Part shown: positions 46,044 through 55,169 of the stretch, piece by piece
How positions within the stretch are numbered: the first letter of the stretch is position 1
Layout: the number at the start of each line of letters is the position of its first letter
Source of the DNA: Actinospineispora acaciae DSM 45401
GTDB lineage: Bacteria; Actinomycetota; Actinomycetes; Mycobacteriales; Pseudonocardiaceae
Direction of reading: 5' to 3'
Assembly: GCF_000620785.1 (NCBI RefSeq)
Contig: NZ_JIAI01000001.1
Span: 1,054,001-1,118,000, forward strand
DNA: 64,000 bases
Program-made: the position numbers and the translations under genes
Notes under the pieces: generated by a model
The model's input: the letters and a program-made list of their open reading frames with translations, nothing else
Database searches by the model: none
What the model was told of the DNA's origin: nothing

Positions 46044-48641
46044 TCACTCAGGAGCGAGCCAGCCGTCCAGGACGTTGCGCGTGAGCCGGGAGATGCCGTT
46101 GCGGTAGCCGTTCGCGGACAGCCCGTGGGAGAACGAGATCGAGCCGGTGGCGAACACCGAGCCGCCGCCCCGGGTGCGGAAGTACACGATGTCCGAGCGC
46201 ACGTCCGGATGCTCGGTGCCGCCGAGGCCCGGGTGGGTGCCGGTCAGCTCCTCCACCGCCAGCTGGTACCGGTCGCCCAGGCCCGTCGACGTCGCCAGCA
46301 CCACCGCGTCCGGCGGGCTGCCCAGGGCCGGGTCGTACCTGTCCACCTCGTTGCCCGCCGCGCCGCCGTCGACCATCGCGGCGTCGCCGAACACCTCGCC
46401 GACCCCGTCCAGCAGCCGCGCCGCCTCGCCGGGGCCGGTGCGGTAATGACCCGCCGGGCCCGAGCCCTGCGCGGTGAACCCGACCCCGAAGACCTTCTGC
46501 GGCGGCCGCCCGCGCATCCGCCACAGCCCGCCGCGCTCGCCGGTGGTCGCGTGGTAGTACTCCCCCGGCCGCGCCTGCCACGTGCGGGTGCCGCTCTCCG
46601 CCCGCCGCAACTCCATCACGTGCGGCAGCTCCGGATGGAACGACACCACCCAGTAGAACCCGTTGCCGCCCAGGTAGCCGAGGTTCCCGCCGCCGTCCAG
46701 GTAGCCCTCGATGGCGTCGAGCATCTGGGCCGAGGCGTACTCCGGGTGCGCGCCGGTCACCACCGCCCGGTAGCGGCCGAGCAGTCCCGCGCCCTCGGCG
46801 TGCAGGTCGTGGTCGGTGATCACGTCGAACTGGTAGCCCTGCTCGGCCAGCCAGTCCACGATGTACAGGTCGGTGGTCAGCCAGGCCGGCGAGAGGTGCA
46901 CCTTGAAGCCGGGGTCCAGGGTGAGGATCGGGCGGCTCCAGGAGGCGTAGCAGCAGCCGGCGCCGTCGCTGTGCGTGGCGTATACGGAGTGCCCGAGGTC
47001 GTAGCGCCGCTCCAGGAACGCGTTGCCGGGCTGGACCACCGGCACGTACCCGAGGCCGCGTTCGTTGGCGTAGGCCAGGTAGGTCGCGGTGGGCAGCAGC
47101 AGCGCCAACTCGGCGGTGGCGGTGCCGGACGGTGGGCGGACCACGAACGGGATGTTGCGCTCGGCCGGGCCGTCCACGTCGGCGACCCGCAGCGCGTAGA
47201 CCCCGCTGGGCAGGCCGCGCGGGACGGTGAACACCTGGGTGGGGCGCCAGTTGCTGTCGGCCAGGGCGTCGTCGTGGAGGTGCACGGCGCCGTAGCCGGC
47301 GGGGTCCTCGGCGTAGTGGTCGCGGCGGCCGGTCCAGTGGCGGCCGGTGACGCCCTGGACCGGCAGGTTCACCAGCCGGCCGGCCAGCTCGGGGTGTCCG
47401 GCGCACTCGACGGTCAGCGAGGCGGCGGCCGGCTCTCCCTCGGGCGGCCCCAACCACCAGCGGTACGGGGCGGCGGGCGCGGCCGGGTCCTCGCTCACGG
47501 CGGTGGTCAGCTCGCGGCGCGACAGCGCGCGCGGCCACACCGCCGGGTCCTCGATCTTGCCGTTGTAGTGCGCGTCGGTCGGGGTCAGCGCGCCGAGCAG
47601 GAGAACGTCCGACCCGGCCGGAACCATCCCGGGGCCGCCGCTTTCCACCGCCGCCAGGCCGGCGCCCACCACGACCGGGCTGAGCAGGCTGTTCGTCGAG
47701 GTCACCACCGGCCGCGCGACCAGCACCGTCTGTCCGGTCCGGGGGTCGTAGCTGGCCCCGACCGCGTGCCACACCTCCAGCGGCAGCGGGTCGGACAGCC
47801 GGGCGGCGACCTCGCCGGCGCCGGTGCCGACCCAGAACGCCGGGCGGCCCTCCTCGTCCAGGCCGAGCGCGTAGCCGCGCGGGCCGTCCGGGTCCCAGCG
47901 GGCCACGATCGCCTGCCGGCCGCCGGTGCGACGGGTGGCCAGCACGAACGCCACGATCGACACGCCGTCCACCCCCGCCAGCGCCCCGCCCGAGTCTTCT
48001 ATCGAGATGTGCGAGCCGACCTGGGTGGCCTGCCGGACGCCGGGACAGCGGCCGGTCCACTCCGACTCCACCCGCTGCTCGCGCACCCCCGGCCCGGACG
48101 GGCTGTCGTCGCCGTGCCGCAACCGGACCAGCTCGGTGGTGTACCGCTCGACGCCCTCGGCGCTGATCATGAACGTGATCCGCTCGCCGGGCGCCACGCT
48201 GACCCGGTCGGCGTAGCCGAGCAGCACCGGCTCGTCGGCGGGCACCGGCGGTCCGTCCACCGCGTGCTCGGCCGGGTCCTCGCCCCAGCCGAACACCTCG
48301 AACAGCTCCCGGTGCAGGCATGCCGTCCGCGCTTCGTCGAGGTCGTCGAACACCCGCGCGTCCGCGATCCGGTACGGCGCGCCCCGGTGCGCGGGCGGGC
48401 GCACCAGCCGCCACTCCCGCCGGGCACTCGACTCGTACACGGCCAGCCGGTCGGCCGGCCGGCGGCGGGACAGGAACCGCAGCAGCCGGGCCAGCGGCTC
48501 CGGGTGGTCGCCGTCGGGGTCCTTGGCGTAGTCGGCGAGCAGCTCCGGGGTGAGCGATGCGCCCAGCTCGGCGACCCGGTCGGTGTCGAACCGCGCGTGC
48601 ACGGCGGCCACCTGGTCCGCACCGGTGGGAATGTCACTCAC
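46044..48641 (-). CDS. N,N-dimethylformamidase-like amidase with fused alpha and beta subunits
   Basis: 865-residue cytosolic protein. Known dimethylformamidase is an alpha2beta2 iron amidase of a ~15 kDa and a ~85 kDa chain. Here residues ~1-120 (LADYAKDPDGDHPEPLARLL, then LAVYESSARREWRLVR and a following DEAR helix) resemble the small alpha subunit, ~200-400 form a LamG-like jelly roll (VARWDPDGPRGYALGL), and the rest is the beta C-terminal domain (TYLAYANERG, YASWSRPILT, GYLGGNGFYWVV). Tyr residues in these motifs and the Glu in LRRAESGTRTW are candidate ligands of the two-Tyr-one-carboxylate iron site. First gene of a six-gene operon. Substrate may be a formamide or other small amide. Confidence 0.85.
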   Translation of the reverse strand: MSDIPTGADQVAAVHARFDTDRVAELGASLTPELLADYAKDPDGDHPEPLARLLRFLSRRRPADRLAVYESSARREWRLVRPPAHRGAPYRIADARVFDDLDEARTACLHRELFEVFGWGEDPAEHAVDGPPVPADEPVLLGYADRVSVAPGERITFMISAEGVERYTTELVRLRHGDDSPSGPGVREQRVESEWTGRCPGVRQATQVGSHISIEDSGGALAGVDGVSIVAFVLATRRTGGRQAIVARWDPDGPRGYALGLDEEGRPAFWVGTGAGEVAARLSDPLPLEVWHAVGASYDPRTGQTVLVARPVVTSTNSLLSPVVVGAGLAAVESGGPGMVPAGSDVLLLGALTPTDAHYNGKIEDPAVWPRALSRRELTTAVSEDPAAPAAPYRWWLGPPEGEPAAASLTVECAGHPELAGRLVNLPVQGVTGRHWTGRRDHYAEDPAGYGAVHLHDDALADSNWRPTQVFTVPRGLPSGVYALRVADVDGPAERNIPFVVRPPSGTATAELALLLPTATYLAYANERGLGYVPVVQPGNAFLERRYDLGHSVYATHSDGAGCCYASWSRPILTLDPGFKVHLSPAWLTTDLYIVDWLAEQGYQFDVITDHDLHAEGAGLLGRYRAVVTGAHPEYASAQMLDAIEGYLDGGGNLGYLGGNGFYWVVSFHPELPHVMELRRAESGTRTWQARPGEYYHATTGERGGLWRMRGRPPQKVFGVGFTAQGSGPAGHYRTGPGEAARLLDGVGEVFGDAAMVDGGAAGNEVDRYDPALGSPPDAVVLATSTGLGDRYQLAVEELTGTHPGLGGTEHPDVRSDIVYFRTRGGGSVFATGSISFSHGLSANGYRNGISRLTRNVLDGWLAPE

Positions 48642-48750
48642 GGCGTGCCCCTCTGCGACGTCACAGAAACGGTATGACCGCCCACCGGGGTCAGACAGAC
48701 ACCCGTGCCGGCCGCTGTGTCACTACCGCGAGACGGTGTCCCGCTCAAAG

Positions 48751-49158
48751 TCACCTGTCGCGCTCTGAGCCTCGGCCACGACGCCACTCCGCTGTGATCG
48801 CGCGGCCAATGCGTTGGTCGTAACGCGCCGCGAGGAACCAGCGGGTGAGCTTCAGGATCGGCCCGGCGGCATGACCCAGGTCAGCGTTCAGCTGCCGCCG
48901 ACGAACGGCCGACGTCGGTCGAAGCTCAACGGTGTCCGGGATGGCCGCGAGGCAGCCGCGATGCAGCAAGGCCGGGCCGGGCACAAAGATCCCGGGAACC
49001 AGGTGTATGCCGCACACAGCGAGCGGGTAAGGATCTTCGGGCTCATAGACGGCATGGACGTGGTAGTCGGTCATGTCCAGCAGCAGGGCGAAGGTCAGCG
49101 TCTCCTCGTCACCCACAGCGTCCCCGTGCGCCACGCCACCGCGACTATCCTCAGGCAC
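48751..49158 (-). CDS. Hypothetical 135-residue protein divergent from an XRE regulator
   Basis: Unrecognised small protein. GTG at 49158 is preceded by AGGAGG at five bases, good evidence of translation. The N-terminus is acidic and the C-terminus strongly basic (RRRQLNADLGHAAG, WRRGRGSERDR). Two Cys occur (AVCGIHLVPG, HRGCLAAIP), no membrane segment is clear. Divergent from the XRE/TPR gene with 89 bases between; small proteins paired with such regulators are common in actinomycetes, but this is not the usual DUF397 partner. Confidence 0.6.
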   Translation of the reverse strand: MPEDSRGGVAHGDAVGDEETLTFALLLDMTDYHVHAVYEPEDPYPLAVCGIHLVPGIFVPGPALLHRGCLAAIPDTVELRPTSAVRRRQLNADLGHAAGPILKLTRWFLAARYDQRIGRAITAEWRRGRGSERDR

Positions 49159-49218
49159 ATGTCCTCCTCGAACAGGTGATCAGATGTAGATCAACCCTGG
49201 ACCGGTGTGAGGCCGGGG

Positions 49219-49250
49219 ACTCGCAAAGAACTCGCAAGGGACTGCGAATG
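49219..49250 (+). promoter_or_regulatory. Three 11-base-phased direct repeats before the XRE gene
   Basis: CTCGCAAAGAA, CTCGCAAGGGA and the weaker CTGCGAATGGC follow each other at exactly 11-base spacing, one DNA turn, ending at the start codon. This fits cooperative binding on one face of the helix, most simply autoregulation by the XRE protein. Confidence 0.5.
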
Positions 49251-50444
49251 GCTGACAACGATCGGGTCGGGACGCGAGTCGCCAAGGGCCGGCGGATACG
49301 TGGCCTTACCCAGACCGCCCTGGCCCGCCGAATGCATGTCTCAACAAGCCTGGTCAGTCAGGTAGAGCGCGGGGTCACCCCCGCCTCAGCGGCGTTCGTC
49401 GCGGCGGCGTCCCGGGCGTTGGGGGTGCCGGTCGAAGAGTTGTGGAACCAACCGCCCGATGCGTTCGGCACCGAACGCCAACACGTCGTAGACCTTGAGA
49501 CGGCCGTTGTTGAAGGCCGGGACGTGGTAGCGATCGACGCCCCCGCCCCTGACCTGGACGACCTGTCGCCGCGGCTGGACGGGGTGGCTGTCCTACAACG
49601 CCACTCCCGCTACCAGGAAAGCTCCCATGCCCTGCCGGAGATCATCAGAGGGTTACACCGGGTCGCGGAATCCGCACCGGTGGGGAGGGCGTCGGAACGC
49701 GCGCACGCGAGGTTGGCGTTCGCGTACAGCTGCGCGCTGTACTGCTTGCACCGGCTCGGGTCGCCGGTGACCGGGCATGCCGCCGAACGAGGGGCCGCTG
49801 CCGCCCGACACGCCGGCGATCCTTTGCTCGCGGCGTTCGCCGAGGCCAATCGGGCCGTTCCGTTGCTGTACCGAGGGTCCTACGCGGTGGCCGAACGGGT
49901 CGTCGCGCGGGGCAGGGCGTCGCTGGACGAGGAGCAGGGCGAGGCTCCGGTCTGCGCGGTGCGCGGGGCGATGCACCTACAGTCGGCGATCATCGCGGCC
50001 CGCGCTGGCCAACCCGACTTGGCGGACGGTCACATCACCGAGGCGAGAGACCTCGCTCGGTGGGTTCCCGATCTCGGGCCTGACGCCGACTACTACGACA
50101 CGGGGTTCTCCGCTACCAACGTCGAGTTCCACGCGGTCGCGGCGGCGGTCGAGTTGGGCGACGGCACTACGGCCGTGGCTCGCGGCGCAGACCTGGAGGT
50201 GCCCGACTCGGTGATGCGGTCGCGGCGCGGACACCATCACATCGATATGGCGGCGGCGTGGCTGCTGCACGGTGACCGTGATCGGGCGTTCGAGCAGTTG
50301 CACAGGGCACGGGAGGTGACGCCGCAACAGACCCGCTATCACCCTCAGGTGCGTGAGATCGTGGGGGCGATCGCGGAGACGGACAGGCGACGCACGGACA
50401 GCCTGTCCGGGTTTGCCAGCTGGGTGGGGATCAAGGACCTGTAG
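49248..50444 (+). CDS. XRE-family regulator with TPR-like C-terminal domain
   Basis: 398 residues. N-terminal helix-turn-helix of the Cro/C1 type (RIRGLTQTALARRMHVSTSL, VSQVERGVTPASAAFVAA), then a helical-repeat region of about 300 residues (RLAFAYSCALYCLHRLGSPV, AFEQLHRAREVTPQQ) typical of actinomycete TPR regulators. ATG at 49248 with CAAGGG upstream. Codon choice is somewhat less GC-biased than in the flanking catabolic genes. Its end overlaps the convergent AraC gene by 14 bases. With the small divergent gene it splits a transporter operon from its binding proteins. Confidence 0.87.
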   Translation: MADNDRVGTRVAKGRRIRGLTQTALARRMHVSTSLVSQVERGVTPASAAFVAAASRALGVPVEELWNQPPDAFGTERQHVVDLETAVVEGRDVVAIDAPAPDLDDLSPRLDGVAVLQRHSRYQESSHALPEIIRGLHRVAESAPVGRASERAHARLAFAYSCALYCLHRLGSPVTGHAAERGAAAARHAGDPLLAAFAEANRAVPLLYRGSYAVAERVVARGRASLDEEQGEAPVCAVRGAMHLQSAIIAARAGQPDLADGHITEARDLARWVPDLGPDADYYDTGFSATNVEFHAVAAAVELGDGTTAVARGADLEVPDSVMRSRRGHHHIDMAAAWLLHGDRDRAFEQLHRAREVTPQQTRYHPQVREIVGAIAETDRRRTDSLSGFASWVGIKDL

Positions 50445-51348
50445 TCGCCCCGTCCGGCCAGCCGATCCACCTGCGCCGGCGGAACTCCCCCGGGCTGATG
50501 CCGACCTCGCGCTTGAAGAACCGCCCGAAGTAGGACGGGTTGTCGAAGGCCAGCGCGTCGGCGACCTGGGCGACCGTCAGCTCGGTGTGCACCAGCAGCC
50601 GCTTGGCCTCCACCGTCAGCGCCTCCCGGATGATCTCCGCCGGGGTGCGTCCGGTGGCCTTGCGGACCACGTCGGCCAGGTGTTTGGCGGTGACCCCGAT
50701 CCGGTCGGCGTAGCCGCGCACCGTCTGCTCGGTGAGGATCAGCTCGCTGACCAGCCGGCGGAACCGGGTGGCCAGCACGGTGGCCCGGTCGTCGGCGGCC
50801 GGGGCGGCCGCAATGCGCTGCATCCGCCGCATCTCGACGATCAGCACGTGCAGGTAGGCCTGCAGCACCGACTCGTCGCAGTCGCCGTCCCTGCGGTACT
50901 CCCGCTCCATCGCTTCCAGCAGCGTGCTGATCGTGGTGACCTTCTCCGGCGGCGAGCGCAGCGCCGGGCCGGCGCCCAGCGGGGTGAGCATCGTGTTGTC
51001 GCCGCCACCGCCGCGCTCGCCGTACCGGGTGGGCAGGAAGTCCTCCATGAACAGCACCAGGTAGCCGTCCGGCGAGGTCCGGCACTCCCAGAACTGCACC
51101 TGCCGGGGCGCCACCAGGTACAGGGTCACCGGGCGCACGTCGTACGGCACGAAGTCGATCACGTGCGTGCCCGAGCCGCCGGTGACGAACAGCAGCTCGT
51201 AGAACTCGTGGCGGTGCGGGAAGGCGGCGTAGGAGAACGGCGCCAGCTCGGCGAACGAGCCCATCGCGAACCCGGCCGGGCCGGACGCCATCAGCTGCTC
51301 GTCGAAGCCGTGCAGTGGTAGCTCCCCTCGCGCGGAGTCGGTCGTCAT
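50431..51348 (-). CDS. AraC-family transcriptional regulator
   Basis: 305 residues: N-terminal cupin-like sensor (FPHRHEFYELLFVTGGSGTH, PDGYLVLFMEDFLP) and two C-terminal helix-turn-helix motifs (RGYADRIGVTAKHLADVVRK; VAQVADALAFDNPSYFGRFF). ATG at 51348, ten bases after the ATPase stop, so it is the fourth gene of the transporter operon. It probably activates the transporter and the formamidase operon in response to the imported compound (inference). Confidence 0.93.
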   Translation of the reverse strand: MTTDSARGELPLHGFDEQLMASGPAGFAMGSFAELAPFSYAAFPHRHEFYELLFVTGGSGTHVIDFVPYDVRPVTLYLVAPRQVQFWECRTSPDGYLVLFMEDFLPTRYGERGGGGDNTMLTPLGAGPALRSPPEKVTTISTLLEAMEREYRRDGDCDESVLQAYLHVLIVEMRRMQRIAAAPAADDRATVLATRFRRLVSELILTEQTVRGYADRIGVTAKHLADVVRKATGRTPAEIIREALTVEAKRLLVHTELTVAQVADALAFDNPSYFGRFFKREVGISPGEFRRRRWIGWPDGATTGP

Positions 51349-51358
51349 CGCCGTGTCC

Positions 51359-52438
51359 TCACTCCCGCGCGAGCACCCGACCGTCCGCCGGGTCCCACGA
51401 CAGCGACACCGTCGAGCCGACCGGGCACGGGTGGCGGTCGGTGGCGGGGGCCTCCACCTTGAGCTCGGTGTCCATCCCGTCCACCGCCAGCCGGTAGCTG
51501 TACGAGCTGCCCCGGAACGCCACGTCGTGCACGGCCGCGCGCAGCCCGTCGGCCCGGCCGTCGGCGGGCATCGGGACGGCCCGGATCGCCTCCGGGCGCA
51601 CCACCAGCCAGCCCCGGCGGTGGCTGCCGACGTCGTCCACGTCGCAGGTGGCCCCGCCGCGCCAGCCGTTCATGGCCACGGTGGCCACCGAGCCGTTGCG
51701 TTCCAGGACGTCCACCGGCAGCACGTTGGTGTCCCCGACGAACCGCGCCGCGAACACCGAACGCGGGCGGCGGTACAGCTCGGCGGGGGTGGCGACCTCG
51801 GCCAGCCGTCCGCCGTCGAACACCGCTACCCGGTCGGACAGCGCGAGCGCCTCCCGCTGGTCGTGTGTGACGTAGACGAACGTGGCCCTGGTGTCGCGGT
51901 GCATCCGGCGCAGCTCGGCCTCCATCTCCAGGCGGACCTTCAGGTCCAGCGCGGACAGCGGCTCGTCCAGCAGCAGCACCCGGGGCCGCAGCAGCAGCGC
52001 CCGCGCCAGCGCCACCCGCTGCATCTGGCCGCCGGACAGCTCGTGGCTGCGCCGCCGCTGGTACCCGGGCAGCCGGACCAGCTCCAGCGCCTCGTACACC
52101 CGCCTGGCCAGCTCGTCGCGGCCCAGCCCGACTCGGCGCAGCCCGAACGCCACGTTGCCGAACACGTCGAGGTGCGGGAACAGCAGCGGGCGCTGGAACA
52201 CCATGTTCACCGGGCGACGGTTCGGTGGCACCGAGGTCAGGTCGTCGCCGGCCAGCCGCACGGTGCCCTCGGTCGGCGCGATGAAGCCGCCGACGATCCG
52301 CAGCAGCGTGGTCTTGCCGCAGCCGGACGGCCCCAGCAGGGTCAGGAACTCCCCGGGCTCGACCCGCAGGTCCACCGAGTCCAGCGCCAGGTCCGCGTGG
52401 CCGTACCGATGCGAGACGCCGACGATGTCAAGCGACAT
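51359..52438 (-). CDS. ABC transporter ATP-binding protein (PotA type)
   Basis: 359-residue ATPase. Walker A GPSGCGKTT near 38, Q-loop (FQRPLLFPH), signature LSGGQMQRVALARAL, Walker B VLLLDEPLSALD and switch His (VTHDQREA), then a C-terminal TOBE domain (FVGDTNVLPVDVLERNG). Start at 52438 matches the family N-terminus; it overlaps the upstream permease gene by 11 bases. Drives import with the two permeases and, probably, the PotD-like proteins at 43.8-46.0 kb. Confidence 0.94.
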   Translation of the reverse strand: MSLDIVGVSHRYGHADLALDSVDLRVEPGEFLTLLGPSGCGKTTLLRIVGGFIAPTEGTVRLAGDDLTSVPPNRRPVNMVFQRPLLFPHLDVFGNVAFGLRRVGLGRDELARRVYEALELVRLPGYQRRRSHELSGGQMQRVALARALLLRPRVLLLDEPLSALDLKVRLEMEAELRRMHRDTRATFVYVTHDQREALALSDRVAVFDGGRLAEVATPAELYRRPRSVFAARFVGDTNVLPVDVLERNGSVATVAMNGWRGGATCDVDDVGSHRRGWLVVRPEAIRAVPMPADGRADGLRAAVHDVAFRGSSYSYRLAVDGMDTELKVEAPATDRHPCPVGSTVSLSWDPADGRVLARE

Positions 52439-53252
52439 GGATGTCCCCGATTCCGGTACGAAGCTCCCTGTCCCGGACCCTGGCCAGGTACAGCGCACCG
52501 GCGGCACACAGGAACAGCACCTGCGACACGGCCATCAGCAGCGTGGAGACCGCATTGATCATCGGCGTGACCTCCTTCGTCAACAATGACTGGAGGAACA
52601 TCGGCACGGTGGAGTCGTTGCCGATGAGGAAAAAGGTGATCGGGAACTCGTCGAAAGAGGCAAGGAACGTCAGGCAGCCGGCGCCGAGAATGAACGGCCA
52701 GGTGATCGGCAGCACCACCCGGAAGAACACGCCCACCGGCCCGGCGCCGAGATCGCGGGCGATCTCCACCAGCGTTCCGCTCAGCCGCTCGAACGCCCCG
52801 CGCAGCAACAGCACGGCGATCGGCAGCGTGACGATGAACTGGCCGACCACCACCGTGGCGAAGGAGTTCTGGACGCCGATCGAATGGAAGAACACCAGCA
52901 GCGAGGTGGCCACGAACACCGAGGGCAGCGCGATCGGCAGCAGCACCAGGCCGTTCACGCCGTTGCCCAGCCGGCGGCGCGTCGACGCCAGGCCGTACGC
53001 CGTGGGCACCGCCGCGACCATGGTGACCACCGTGACCGTGACCGCCACCCGCACGCTGAACCGCAGCGCCGCGACGAAGTCGGGGCTGCCGAACAGCTCG
53101 TCGTACCAGCGGGTGGAGAAACCGGTGAACGGCAGGGACAAACCCGGCGTGCGGTGGAACGAGAACAACACGGTGATCACCAGCGGCGCGTACAGGAATG
53201 CCAACGCCAACGCGGCGAACGCCCCGCCCCACCACGATGCGCGTCGGCTCAT
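52428..53252 (-). CDS. ABC transporter permease (PotC type)
   Basis: 274-residue inner-membrane permease with about six helices. The EAA loop that docks the ATPase is visible as LVEIARDLGAGPVGVFFRVVLP in two parts near residue 180. The ATG at 53252 overlaps the stop of the upstream permease (ATGA), which decides against the GTG at 53261. Confidence 0.92.
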   Translation of the reverse strand: MSRRASWWGGAFAALALAFLYAPLVITVLFSFHRTPGLSLPFTGFSTRWYDELFGSPDFVAALRFSVRVAVTVTVVTMVAAVPTAYGLASTRRRLGNGVNGLVLLPIALPSVFVATSLLVFFHSIGVQNSFATVVVGQFIVTLPIAVLLLRGAFERLSGTLVEIARDLGAGPVGVFFRVVLPITWPFILGAGCLTFLASFDEFPITFFLIGNDSTVPMFLQSLLTKEVTPMINAVSTLLMAVSQVLFLCAAGALYLARVRDRELRTGIGDIHVA

Positions 53253-54166
53253 TCCGGCCACACGACGTCACCCACCCTCGCCAGCCGCAGCAGGCCCATC
53301 GCCAACCCATACAACAACACATAGGCGGCCGCCATGGTGAAACTCAGCGCCGCTCCGGCCGCCCAGTCGCCGGTCACCATGAAGCTGCTCTGGATCTGCA
53401 CGCCGAACAGCACGGTGGAGGTGCCGCCGAGATAGGCCGGCGCGACCCAGTCGGTGGACGCGAAGAGAAACGCGACCAGCGCCGCCACCGTGATCGGCTT
53501 GGCCATCAGCGGCAGGATCACCCGCCGCCAGGTGTGGAACGCGCCGTAGCCCAGGTCGCGGGTCAACTCCAGGTAGGCCGGGTCCAGCGGGCGGAAACCG
53601 GCGTAGACCAGCAGCACCATCAGCGGCAGGTACAACTGCGTCTCGGCGATCACGATGGCGAACGAGTTGAACAGCAGGAAGGTCAACGGCCGGTCGATCA
53701 GGCCGACCTGCGCCAGGCCGAGGTTGATCACGCCGTTGGCGCCCAGCAGGGTCCGCCAGGCGTAGATCCGCACCAGGTAGCTGGCGAACATCGTGGCCAC
53801 CAGCAGCATGCTCACCGGCACCGCCAGCCGGCCCGCGCGGTACCGCAGCCAGTAGGCGATGGCCACCGCGAACACCGTGCACACCGCCGCCGTGGCCGCG
53901 CCGATCACCGCCGAGTTGACCGCCAGCGCGCCGGCCAGCCCGGAGGTGAACAGCGCGGCGTAGTTGTCCACGGTCAGCGGCGGCTCGGCGCGCGTCATGC
54001 CCAGGCTGGTCAGGAAGCTCTCGTACAGGAACCGCAGCAGGGGCAGGCCGAACAGCACCAGCATGACCACCCCGACCGGCACCGCGACCACCACCGGATC
54101 GCGCGCCAGCCGGGCGCGGCGGCGGCCGACCGGAGCCGCGGCCACCCGGACAGCGGCCTCCCCCAT
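53249..54166 (-). CDS. ABC transporter permease (PotB type)
   Basis: 305-residue permease with six predicted helices; first helix VVVAVPVGVVMLVLFGLPLL, EAA loop YLELTRDLGYGAFHTWRRVI near residue 220. Start placed at the ATG 54166, giving an N-terminus of normal length; the frame continues upstream to 54331 with unrelated sequence. First gene of the transporter operon (permease, permease, ATPase, AraC). Confidence 0.9.
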   Translation of the reverse strand: MGEAAVRVAAAPVGRRRARLARDPVVVAVPVGVVMLVLFGLPLLRFLYESFLTSLGMTRAEPPLTVDNYAALFTSGLAGALAVNSAVIGAATAAVCTVFAVAIAYWLRYRAGRLAVPVSMLLVATMFASYLVRIYAWRTLLGANGVINLGLAQVGLIDRPLTFLLFNSFAIVIAETQLYLPLMVLLVYAGFRPLDPAYLELTRDLGYGAFHTWRRVILPLMAKPITVAALVAFLFASTDWVAPAYLGGTSTVLFGVQIQSSFMVTGDWAAGAALSFTMAAAYVLLYGLAMGLLRLARVGDVVWPE

Positions 54167-54584
54167 CACCGGGCCGCTGAGACCGGGCGCGCGCGGCGGG
54201 GCGCGGTGAGCCTGCCCCTCCGGCCGCTCACCGGCACGCCGGAGCACGGCACGATCCGGCGCTCGACTCCCGATCCTCCCAACACGGAACACCTCCGATC
54301 GGCCTCGCCCAGCCTGACCCGTCGCGTACATGCCGAAAAGACACTTACGGGTGCGCGAGTGTCACTGGTGCGAACTCACCGCCGCTCTCGCGCCGCCGTG
54401 CATGCCAGCGACCCAAGGGGGGAGGTCAGCCTCGACGCGGCAGCAGCACGAGGACCAGACGGTCACGTGTGAGGACCAGCCGTGGCTGATGGGCGAGACC
54501 CACGAACACACGGTGAGTGCACCGCAGTACGCCCAAAAGAGAGTATGGGCGAGGCTTGCAAACGACAACCTCACCCATAATGTG
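54167..54584. other. Intergenic stretch with no supported gene
   Basis: This holds the upstream region of the transporter operon and the 3' flank of the secreted-protein gene. Reading frames here on both strands lack protein-like composition. GC falls noticeably from about 54330 rightward. I see no convincing promoter, repeat or hairpin. Confidence 0.5.
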
Positions 54585-55070
54585 TCATCGCCCTTGGCGG
54601 CGACTTTCAGGAAGGCACGATACGCAAGTCTCTTTCCAGGCTCGCGCCACAAATCCTATGTCGGACGTGCCGGAATCATGCAGGACATATTTCACCTGGC
54701 CACGACAGTCGGTTGTCTCGTAAAGATAGCCTTCTATCGTATGGTTATGATAGGAGCGAATTCCTGGCTCTGTGTCGCTATCGGTAAGCCGCCAACACCT
54801 GTCGCCGACTCCCGGGCCAATAATATGAAGGTTCCCTTCCCAGTTTGGATAGTCAAACAAGCACAATTCGTTCCCTGCCGTCTCGTCGTCGGGGCATACC
54901 AGTTTTTTTGGAGTCGCCGAGTCCGGGGGAACCTTTCGCGATATGGCGGTGAGGCTCACCGATGCGTCATTTGCAGCGCTCGGCGGCACCGAAACGGCAC
55001 GAGGATATGCAACGCCACTAAGGCTGGCTAACGCAACAGCGGCTAAGATGGCCATGAAGCTCACGCGCAA
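54585..55070 (-). CDS. Secreted six-cysteine protein, copy 1 (I36/crystallin-like, tentative)
   Basis: About 161 residues, exported: hydrophobic signal FMAILAAVALASLSGVAYP. The mature part has six Cys with the pattern VC..., ELCLFDYPNWEG, GDRCWRL, TTDCRG, ETCVSC. ELCLFDYPNWEGN resembles the beta/gamma-crystallin-like repeat of family I36 peptidase inhibitors (Streptomyces SMPI), but the match is weak. Start uncertain: TTG at 55070 lies eight bases after GGAG; GTG 55064 and ATG 55055 are alternatives. A paralogue lies 100 bases upstream. Codon use is far less GC-rich than the rest of the window, suggesting transfer. Confidence 0.7.
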   Translation of the reverse strand: MRVSFMAILAAVALASLSGVAYPRAVSVPPSAANDASVSLTAISRKVPPDSATPKKLVCPDDETAGNELCLFDYPNWEGNLHIIGPGVGDRCWRLTDSDTEPGIRSYHNHTIEGYLYETTDCRGQVKYVLHDSGTSDIGFVARAWKETCVSCLPESRRQGR

Positions 55071-55169
55071 AGATCCACTCTCCTCAATCAGGGGCAACGC
55101 TCGGTGGGGCGATCACGGTAGGAGCGGGCGAGGCTCATCGTGTGGACCCCGCCCGTTCGCATTCGTGGC

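Noticed and set aside
46048..48414. Long minus-strand frame inside the formamidase gene
   Set aside because: Out-of-frame shadow with Arg/Gly/Ala bias; the 46044-48641 frame carries all motifs.
54330..55031. 233-codon plus-strand frame across the AT-rich island
   Set aside because: Antisense to the secreted-protein gene, no signal, no ribosome site, no protein-like pattern.
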